Below, piece after piece: positions 15,597-20,436 of a DNA stretch of 20,436 nt (the stretch's first letter is position 1; each line of letters starts with the position of its first letter). A program made the position numbers and the translations under genes. The DNA comes from JBKBMT01 sp046295655 (GTDB taxonomy: Bacteria > Pseudomonadota > Alphaproteobacteria > Rhodobacterales > Rhodobacteraceae). The stretch is from positions 1 through 20,436 of the forward strand of contig JBKBMT010000052.1 in the NCBI GenBank assembly GCA_046295655.1, in the 5' to 3' direction. The notes below the pieces were generated by a model. The model made no database searches. It was not told the DNA's origin and was given only the letters and a program-made list of their open reading frames with translations.

Positions 15597-16000
15597 GGCA
15601 TCCTCCAGAATTGGTCGAACCCGGCATGTACGCGGGCGATGTCGGCGGCCGTTCCGGCCAGCTCGAAACGGTAAAGCAGCGGCACCCCGCATCGTTCCGC
15701 GATGATCCGGCCGGCCAGGGCGAAGGTGGCGCCGAAGTTGCGGTTGCCGCCGGCGATCACGCCGCGCAACAGCGCTCGCCGGGCCGGGTCGTTCAGGAAC
15801 CGCCGCACCGGTGCGGCGACCGCCCCGCGCCCCGCGCCGTCGGCATAGGTGGCGCAGATCAGCACATAGGGCCCGTCAGGCAGCGGCAGCGGTGCATCCG
15901 GCAGCGCCGGCAGGGCCAGCGACGGCAGGCCGAGTGCCGCCACGAACCGGGCCGTATTGCCCGACCGCGAGGAATAATGCACTAGCCCGCCCATCACCAT
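15578..16000 (-). CDS. nrdI: NrdI flavodoxin, activator of the class Ib reductase
   Basis: This 140-residue flavodoxin-like protein supplies an oxidant to assemble the Mn-tyrosyl cofactor of NrdF. The FMN-phosphate loop is YSSRSGNTARF at the N-terminus, and the second flavin loop is AGGNRNFGATFALAG. It sits between nrdH (six bases upstream) and nrdE (19-base overlap), the standard class Ib order. The start at 16000 is supported by GAGGGCGC immediately upstream; an in-frame ATG two codons later is possible. Confidence 0.94.
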   Translation of the reverse strand: MVMGGLVHYSSRSGNTARFVAALGLPSLALPALPDAPLPLPDGPYVLICATYADGAGRGAVAAPVRRFLNDPARRALLRGVIAGGNRNFGATFALAGRIIAERCGVPLLYRFELAGTAADIARVHAGFDQFWRMPCPTAD

Positions 16001-16006
16001 GCGCCC

Positions 16007-16228
16007 TCAGGCCAGCCGGCCGATCAGATCGGGACGGAAGCCCGCCCAATGGGCCTCTCCGGCCACCACCACCGGTGCCTGCCGATAGCCCAGCGCCGTG
16101 ACCCGGGCGAGCGCCTCGTCATCTGCGGTCAGGTCGACCAATGTGTAGTCCAGCCCGCGCGCGGCCAGCGCCCGGGTCGTCGCCGTGCATTGCACGCAGG
16201 CCGGTTTGGAATAGACGGTGATGTTCAT
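16007..16228 (-). CDS. nrdH: NrdH glutaredoxin-like electron donor
   Basis: This 73-residue redoxin has the N-terminal active site CVQC within ITVYSKPACVQCTATTRAL and the C-terminal WAGFRPDLIGRL block that distinguishes NrdH from ordinary glutaredoxins. It reduces the C-terminal cysteines of NrdE, usually drawing electrons from thioredoxin reductase. It is the first gene of the operon; AGGGACCGACAG precedes its ATG. The transcript leader of about 280 bases holds the cobalamin aptamer at 16336-16509. Confidence 0.95.
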   Translation of the reverse strand: MNITVYSKPACVQCTATTRALAARGLDYTLVDLTADDEALARVTALGYRQAPVVVAGEAHWAGFRPDLIGRLA

Positions 16229-16335
16229 CTGTCGGTCCCTTTCTGTCTGCCATGCCGAAGGGACGCGAAAGGGAGCCGGACGCCTGCCCGGTCCCGCGCG
16301 ACCCCTCCGGCCCTCCGCCGGCGGTCGTCCTATCT
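16229..16335 (-). promoter_or_regulatory. Expression platform region between the cobalamin aptamer and nrdH
   Basis: A GC-rich hairpin lies immediately downstream of the aptamer at 16299-16327 (CGACC/GGTCG outer and CCGGC/GCCGG inner stems). It has no U-tract after it, so it may act as an attenuator in a Rho-dependent or translational scheme rather than as an intrinsic terminator. Further on, 16276-16286 repeats the 11-mer CCGGACGCCTG found in the aptamer at 16384-16394. On the transcript both copies sit in hairpins closed by GGAC and GTCC. The nrdH ribosome-binding site (AGGGA) is at about 16237-16242. Confidence 0.5.
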
Positions 16336-16509
16336 GGCCCAGGCAGGTCTCCTGGCTCGCGGGTCATCGCTCGCCGGCCCTTCCCGGACGCCTGGTCCAG
16401 TGGTCATGCCGGTTCGCTCGCCGCTCACAGTTGCGGGGGCAGCGCCGGAGTCGGGGTGCCCCCCACCGGCTTCCCTCTTCGCCCGCGACGAATCGCGGGA
16501 ACCTGAGCC
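16336..16509 (-). ncRNA. Cobalamin riboswitch (aptamer) in the nrdHIEF leader
   Basis: Read on the minus strand, all conserved cobalamin-aptamer elements occur in order: GGGAAGCCGGTG (16464-16475), CCCCCGCAACTGTGAGCGG (16421-16439 region), ACCACTGG (16397-16404, one base off the usual GCCACTG), CCGGGAAGG (about 16379-16387), and the B12-box AGCCAGGAGACCTGCC (16342-16357). The closing P1 stem is formed by GGCTCAGG (16502-16509) and CCTGGGCC (16336-16343), eight pairs including one G-U. Adenosyl- or aqua-cobalamin binding normally shuts off the downstream gene. The downstream operon encodes a B12-independent reductase, which makes off-control by B12 logical. Confidence 0.93.
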
Positions 16510-16514
16510 CCAAC

Positions 16515-16544
16515 ATCTAGGGGTAAAACCGGGAAGGCTGTCAA
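16515..16544 (-). promoter_or_regulatory. Promoter of the nrdHIEF riboswitch transcript
   Basis: On the minus strand, TTGACA (16539-16544) is a perfect -35 element. It is followed after 17-18 bases by CCTAGA/CTAGAT (16515-16521) as a weaker -10. Transcription would start around 16508-16510, just where the P1 stem of the aptamer begins, which supports the promoter placement. Confidence 0.65.
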
Positions 16545-16646
16545 TGGGTAGATGGTGGTTGGCAAAGCAGCGCAATGTCAGAAATGCGTCATCTCAGGTC
16601 GTTTTCGAGCGACCGGCAATTGCCGGCCGGTCTAGCCTGCGACGCA
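16545..16646. promoter_or_regulatory. Centre of the divergent nrdH-gbcA control region
   Basis: Roughly 100 bases lie between the nrd promoter and the plus-strand aptamer. They contain a perfect 14-base palindrome, CCGGCAATTGCCGG, at 16613-16626 and an overlapping inverted repeat GGTCG/CGACC at 16597-16614. TCTAGC at 16631-16636 is a candidate -10 for gbcAB that would start the RNA right before its aptamer, but no good -35 is visible at the matching distance. The palindrome could therefore be an activator or repressor operator. No NrdR box was recognised. Confidence 0.5.
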
Positions 16647-16831
16647 GCAAAGTGCCGCTGGCGACAGCGGAGAATTGGGAAGCCGGTGCGGGGATTTCTC
16701 CAAGTCCGGCGCTGCCCCCGCAACGGTAGCGAGGTGAGGGGCGCGGCAGATGCCACTGGGATGCGGCGCATCCCGGGAAGGCGCCGTGCCCCGGCCGCAA
16801 GGCCGCCTCGAAGCCCGGAAACCAGCTTTGC
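16647..16831 (+). ncRNA. Cobalamin riboswitch (aptamer) in the gbcAB leader
   Basis: A second complete aptamer lies on the plus strand: GGGAAGCCGGTG (16677-16688), GCTGCCCCCGCAACGGTAGC (16711-16730), GCCACTG (16752-16758), a variable perfect hairpin GGGATGC-GGC-GCATCCC (16758-16774), CGGGAAGGCGCC (about 16774-16785), and GAAGCCCGGAAACCAGC (16810-16826) as a slightly divergent B12-box. P1 is closed by GCAAAG (16647-16652) and CTTTGC (16826-16831). It shares a 20-base run, TCCGGCGCTGCCCCCGCAAC, with the oppositely oriented nrd riboswitch. The Rieske gene starts 133 bases downstream with no other gene between, so it is the evident target. Confidence 0.92.
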
Positions 16832-16964
16832 GCAGGAACATCTGGCCGCGGCGGGCGGCGTGGGATGAGCGAACGGCCGCAAGATGCGTGCCGTTGCCCA
16901 TGCCTGTCATCCGCCACGGTCGTCAACACCCCCGCGCGGGGATGCGCGGGAAGCGAGGTCGAAG
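16832..16964 (+). promoter_or_regulatory. Expression platform region between the aptamer and gbcA
   Basis: The leader ends in a strong hairpin: CCCGCGC (16931-16937), six-base loop, GCGCGGG (16944-16950). It lies only four bases before the GAGG ribosome-binding site at 16954-16957. The alternative palindrome CCCCGCGCGGGG (16930-16941) is mutually exclusive with it. There is no U-tract, so translational control or Rho-dependent termination is more likely than intrinsic termination. An in-frame ATG at 16884 lies in this leader but lacks a ribosome-binding site. Confidence 0.5.
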
Positions 16965-18203
16965 ATGCTGAGCCAATCCGAAATCCTGTCGCACCTTGCC
17001 GCGCGCCGCCCCGCCTTCGCGCTGGAACGCGATCTCTACTGCGATCCGGGCGTTTTCGCTGCCGATCTCGAAACCATCTGGTATCGCGAATGGCTGTTCG
17101 CCGCCCCTGCGGCCGCCTTCCGCAAGGCGGGCGACTATGTGACGCTTCAGGTCGGGGCCTATCCGGTGATCCTGGTGCGCGGGGGCGACGGCCGGGTGCG
17201 CGCCTTCCACAACGTCTGCCGCCACCGTGGCCAGAGGCTGTGCGCATCTGCGCAGGGCCAGACGGCCCGGCTGGTCTGCCCCTATCATCAGTGGACCTAC
17301 GATCTGGACGGCCGGCTTCTCTGGGCCCGCGACATGGGCGAGGGCTTCGATGCCGCGGCCTACGGGCTCAAGCGCATACACTGCCTCGACCTCGGCGGCG
17401 TGGTCTACATCTGCCTTGCCGAGGTTCCCCCGCCGGTCGCCGATCTGGCCCGCACGGCGGCGCAGTATCTGGCACCCCATGGCCTGGACCGGGCGCGGAT
17501 CGCCCATGCGAGCACCATCACCGAAGCCGGCAACTGGAAGCTGGTGATGGAGAACAACCGCGAATGCTATCACTGCGGCGGCTCGCACCCTGCGCTGTGC
17601 CGCACCTATTCGGACAACCCGCGCCACACCGCGATCTACGGACCCGAAGCCGCCAGCGCGGAGATCCTGGCCCACTGGGCGCGCTGCGAGGCGGCCGGCC
17701 TGCCCTCGCGCTTCGTCCATGGCCCGGATTACCAGTGGCGATTCGCGCGCATCCCGCTTCTCGACAATGCCGAAAGCTTCACCCTCAGCACCCGGGCGGC
17801 GGTCTCGCGGCGGATGGGGACCATGCCCTTCAACGATGCCGGAAGCCTACTCTTCTACCATTATCCCAACAGCTGGAACCATTTCCTTGCCGATCATGCG
17901 ATCGTCTTCCGCGTGCTGCCGGTCAGCCCGACCGAGACCGAGGTGACGACCTTCTGGCTGGTCCATGACGAGGCCGAGGAGGGGCGGGACTACGAGCAGG
18001 GGACGCTCACCGAGGTCTGGCTTGCCACCAACGACGAGGACCGGCGGGTGGTCGAGGAGAACCAGCGCGGCATCGCCTCTCCGGCCTACGAACCCGGACC
18101 CTATTCGCCCGTCCAGGAGGAAGGAGTGATCCAGTTCGTCGACTGGTATTGCGCCCTCATGCAGCGGCGGCTGGCGCCGAAACCCGCGCTTGCGGCGGAA
18201 TAG
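16965..18203 (+). CDS. gbcA: Rieske non-heme iron oxygenase, glycine betaine monooxygenase GbcA-like
   Basis: This 412-residue oxygenase is predicted to demethylate glycine betaine to dimethylglycine with release of formaldehyde. The Rieske [2Fe-2S] ligands are visible in CRHRGQRLC and CPYHQWTYDLDG (C-x-H ... C-x2-H). The mononuclear iron region is ENNRECYHCGGSHP. The C-terminal catalytic domain contains NSWNHFLADHAIVFRVLPVS, TTFWLVHDEAEEGRDY and TNDEDRRVVEENQRGI, which I recognise as close to Pseudomonas GbcA. Other quaternary-amine Rieske oxygenases (stachydrine, carnitine) are less similar in these blocks but cannot be excluded. The start at 16965 follows GAGGTCGAAG; the upstream ATG at 16884 would add a Pro/Arg-rich tail and lies within the leader. 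The reductase gene follows after three bases. Confidence 0.88.
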   Translation: MLSQSEILSHLAARRPAFALERDLYCDPGVFAADLETIWYREWLFAAPAAAFRKAGDYVTLQVGAYPVILVRGGDGRVRAFHNVCRHRGQRLCASAQGQTARLVCPYHQWTYDLDGRLLWARDMGEGFDAAAYGLKRIHCLDLGGVVYICLAEVPPPVADLARTAAQYLAPHGLDRARIAHASTITEAGNWKLVMENNRECYHCGGSHPALCRTYSDNPRHTAIYGPEAASAEILAHWARCEAAGLPSRFVHGPDYQWRFARIPLLDNAESFTLSTRAAVSRRMGTMPFNDAGSLLFYHYPNSWNHFLADHAIVFRVLPVSPTETEVTTFWLVHDEAEEGRDYEQGTLTEVWLATNDEDRRVVEENQRGIASPAYEPGPYSPVQEEGVIQFVDWYCALMQRRLAPKPALAAE

Positions 18204-18206
18204 GCC

Positions 18207-19289
18207 ATGACCGCGCCTTCCTCCGGCCGCAACTGGTCGGCTGCACCCTGGAGCGATGCCGAGCCGCTCGAATGCGCCATGGTCGTGCCCGAATGCGCCG
18301 ATGTCGCAACCTTCACCTTCCGCGCGCCTTCCGGCGCCTGGTTCGACTACCTGCCGGGACAGTTCCTGACGCTCGAACTGCCCCTGCCCGGCGGCCCGCT
18401 GCACCGCACCTACACGATGAGCTCAAGCCCGTCCCGGCCGCTGTCGATCAGCGTAACGGTGAAGGCGCAGCCGGGATCGACGGGGACGCGCTGGATGCTC
18501 GATCACCTGCGCCCCGGCATGCGCCTGCGCGCCATCGGTCCGGCGGGCCTGTTCAGCTTCCAGAACCATCCGGCGCGGAAATACCTGTTCATCTCGGCCG
18601 GATCGGGCATCACGCCGATGATGTCGATGACCACCTGGGCCTGGGATTCGGGCGAGATGCCCGACATCGTCTTCGTCCATGCCGCGCGCCGGCCTGCCGA
18701 CATCATCTTCCGCCGCCGGCTGGAGGGTTTCGCCGCCCGGGTGCCCGGCCTGCAACTGCGCTTCACCGTGCGCGATGTCGATCCCTTCGAGATCTGGCAC
18801 GGTTACCGCGGACGGCTCAACCAGTTGATGCTGGGCCTCATGGCGCCCGACTATCTCGAGCGCGAGGCCTTCTGCTGCGGACCCGAACCCTTCATGCAGG
18901 GGGTGCGCGAGATGCTGGCCGCCATGGGCCACGACATGGCGCGTTATCACCAGGAGAGCTTCGCCGCACCGGTGCGCAGCGCGGCCGAGGCGCCCATGCT
19001 GCCCCCAGCCGGCCCCGCGGCCGATACCGGGGCCGAGTTGCGCTTTGCCCGCGCCGGGCGTGCTGTGCCCTGCCGGGCCGAGGAGACGGTGCTCGCTGTG
19101 GCGCGCCGGGCTGGGCTCAACATCCCCTCGGGATGCACCTTCGGCCTTTGCGGCACCTGCAAGGTGCAGAAACTTTCGGGCGACGTGCACATGGTCCACA
19201 ATGGCGGCATCACCGAGGATGAGATCGCCCGCGGCCTCATCCTTGCCTGCTGCGCCCATCCGCTGGGGCCGGTGGAGATCGAGCTGTGA
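18207..19289 (+). CDS. gbcB: Ferredoxin-NAD(P)H reductase component, GbcB-like
   Basis: This 360-residue electron-transfer partner of the Rieske oxygenase has the FAD-binding motif RTYTMSS near residue 71, the nucleotide-binding motif SAGSGITPMMSM, and CCGPEPFMQGVREML for the NAD(P) domain. A C-terminal plant-type ferredoxin domain has four cysteines in CTFGLCGTCK and, about 30 residues on, ACCAHP. The FAD-NAD-[2Fe-2S] order is that of GbcB and other class IA-type oxygenase reductases. The gene begins three bases after the gbcA stop, so both are one operon under the cobalamin riboswitch. I see no ribosome-binding site of its own, which suggests coupling. Confidence 0.88.
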   Translation: MTAPSSGRNWSAAPWSDAEPLECAMVVPECADVATFTFRAPSGAWFDYLPGQFLTLELPLPGGPLHRTYTMSSSPSRPLSISVTVKAQPGSTGTRWMLDHLRPGMRLRAIGPAGLFSFQNHPARKYLFISAGSGITPMMSMTTWAWDSGEMPDIVFVHAARRPADIIFRRRLEGFAARVPGLQLRFTVRDVDPFEIWHGYRGRLNQLMLGLMAPDYLEREAFCCGPEPFMQGVREMLAAMGHDMARYHQESFAAPVRSAAEAPMLPPAGPAADTGAELRFARAGRAVPCRAEETVLAVARRAGLNIPSGCTFGLCGTCKVQKLSGDVHMVHNGGITEDEIARGLILACCAHPLGPVEIEL

Positions 19290-19479
19290 GCATCCCGGCC
19301 GCATAATGCGCGCGCCCGTTCTCACAGCGGCCTGGCCCCAGGATGCCGTTCGAGCCCTGAACGCCGGTCGAGGGCGCCAACCTCACAGACAGGGAACAAT
19401 CCCCGACCACGCTGCGGCGACCCTCTTCCAGCAACCGGTGCCTCGCCTTAGCCGAGGATCGCAGCGACGAGGGGAAGTG
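19290..19479. other. Intergenic spacer after gbcB
   Basis: This 190-base stretch separates gbcB from the phage remnant, which it meets convergently. I see no gene, tRNA, attachment-site repeat or clear intrinsic terminator in it. Confidence 0.4.
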
Positions 19480-20256
19480 TTACAACCATTCCACCGGCAC
19501 GTCCGGCGTCGGGATGTGGCCTGCCGCCCATGCGGCCTCGGCGAACCAGCGCCAGACAGGCGCGCAGAGCATCGGTATGAACAGCTGCCACTGCACGGCG
19601 TCGATCATGCGGCGGAACTCGACCAGCCCCGCCCTGATCGAGGAGTAGTTGACCCGGCTGAGGTCACCGGTCAGCAGCTCACAGGGCACCCGGAACCCGG
19701 CCGAGATGGTGTGCAGGCTGGCGCGCTTGTATTCTCCATAGCCGCCGGTGGTCGCGGGCTGGTTGAAACGGATGTCCTTGCCGCCGCGTGCATAGGCGAT
19801 CAGCCCCGGTTCGAACTGCTCGACCCGGTTGCCGTCGGCGTCGACCACGGAGGGCGCGATACCCTGCTGGGCCTCGTAGTCGTCGAGATCGCGCAAGGAC
19901 CGGATCACCGGCGCGCGCCAGGGAACGCCGCGCGCTTGTGTGCGCTGTTTCTCGTAGATGTGCGCGATCTCTGTCGCGGGGACCGGTCGCGATCCGAGCC
20001 CGCCCTGCAGCGCACCCAAGGCATCGCCGGGGTGCTCGACATGGAGCCAGTAGGCCCGGCGCTTGCCGACCAGGTCGAACTCGATCCCCTGAACGATGCG
20101 GCCCGCGCCCGTGTTGCCGGACTTGTTGGTATCTAGGAAGTCTGCTTCCAGCACCTGCAATTGCAGCGGAACGGCCAGTCCGTCCGAGGAACGTCGCAGT
20201 CTACGGCGGACCAGAACCTCGCCCGCCTCGACCATCTCGCGGAAGATCGTAACCAC
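19480..20256 (-). pseudogene. Decayed lambda-type phage portal protein fragment
   Basis: The 258-codon frame is clearly the middle of a lambda GpB-family portal: REMVEAGEVLVRRRLRR, GIEFDLVGKRRAYWLHVEHP, GFRVPCELLTGDLSRVNYSS, IRAGLVEFRRMIDAVQWQLF, IPMLCAPVWRWF. Portal proteins form the DNA gate of the capsid and normally have about 450-550 residues. Here the N-terminal third is missing, though similarity extends a little further in frame to about 20275. The part between RDLDDYEAQ and QGIAPSVVDADG seems to have lost some 30 residues. The frame stops after VPVEWL, well before the usual C-terminus. No terminase, protease or capsid genes accompany it, so it is a prophage relic. Confidence 0.82.
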
Positions 20257-20310
20257 CCGGTTGGCACCGCCTGCCAGATTTCGGCGTGAGCTCCTAAGAC
20301 ACGTGCATAG

Positions 20311-20329
20311 CGACGTCGCAAACGACGTC
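20311..20329. repeat. CGACGTC repeat pair upstream of the IS-like end
   Basis: CGACGTC occurs at 20311-20317 and 20323-20329, separated by GCAAA. As GACGTC is self-complementary, the pair can be read as direct or inverted. It lies in the short unexplained segment between the portal remnant and the IS-like end, and may be a leftover operator or recombination site. Confidence 0.3.
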
Positions 20330-20359
20330 TCTTATGGACGGAGGGGCGATGCGGGGCGA

Positions 20360-20436
20360 TGAACTGGCCCCCGTTTCGACCGGACACTTGGGCATAGCCA
20401 TGGAGGCTCAGGGATATACCTGAGCATGTGCTTATG
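20360..20436 (+). mobile_element. Probable left end of an IS3-family-like insertion sequence (cut by window edge)
   Basis: From TGAACTGGCCCCCGTTTCGA onward the sequence resembles the terminal inverted repeat of IS3-type elements (TGAACTG-C-rich, then GGACACTTG). It is followed by a CTCAGG/CCTGAG inverted repeat at 20407-20424 and a possible OrfA start at the edge. It directly adjoins the broken 5' part of the portal gene, which fits insertion into a prophage remnant. No transposase residues are visible in the window, so the call rests on the end sequence alone. Confidence 0.45.

Noticed and set aside
13563..15674. 703-codon plus-strand frame antisense to nrdE
   Set aside because: Shadow of nrdE, with no recognisable protein features.
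16884..16964. N-terminal extension of gbcA from the ATG at 16884
   Set aside because: No ribosome-binding site, translation unlike the family, and it would lie inside the riboswitch leader; 16965 has GAGG and the family-like start.
16865..17968. Plus-strand frame beginning in the gbcA leader
   Set aside because: It overlaps gbcA in another frame with Arg/Pro-rich composition; not a leader peptide.
19290..19479. tRNA or attachment site next to the phage remnant
   Set aside because: No cloverleaf-compatible sequence or repeat of a tRNA 3' end was found.

Overview
The window is GC-rich, densely coded chromosomal DNA with alphaproteobacterial gene content, most likely from the Rhodobacteraceae (Rhodobacter/Paracoccus-like). 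The pointers are an aztD-type zinc chaperone next to a CobW GTPase, a NasT/NasS-type pair, a divergent metE-metR pair, class Ib nrdHIEF, and gbcAB-like genes. This is judged from remembered family sequence; no database search was run.

Layout. 1-1760: a minus-strand zinc module (cobW-type GTPase, then aztD, cut by the window edge) behind a Zur-like palindrome. 1832-7195: a minus-strand run built around a FecCD-type ABC transporter. Substrate-binding protein, permease, ATPase and an amidotransferase-fold protein are joined by successive ATGA overlaps, and three small unrecognised genes lie upstream. 7386-8871: a damaged zone in which an unrecognised exported protein (plus strand) runs into the antisense of a truncated nasS, next to a frameshifted nasT. 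9114-12364: metE (minus) and metR (plus), divergent around a palindromic control region. 12469-16228: class Ib ribonucleotide reductase operon nrdHIEF (minus). 16229-16964: a control region with two cobalamin riboswitches back to back. 16965-19289: a Rieske oxygenase and its reductase, closest to glycine betaine monooxygenase GbcA/GbcB. 19480-20436: a decayed lambda-type portal gene and the probable left end of an IS3-type element.

The most notable finding is the intergenic region between nrdH and gbcA. It carries a complete cobalamin aptamer on each strand. The minus-strand one (16336-16509) leads nrdHIEF, a B12-independent ribonucleotide reductase. The plus-strand one (16647-16831) leads gbcAB, which demethylates glycine betaine oxidatively and without a corrinoid. 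With metE, the B12-independent methionine synthase, about 4 kb away, the segment looks like a cobalamin-scarcity island: enzymes that replace B12-dependent counterparts, two of the three units under direct B12 sensing. I do not know of gbcAB being described as a B12-riboswitch target; that link is inferred from sequence and position.
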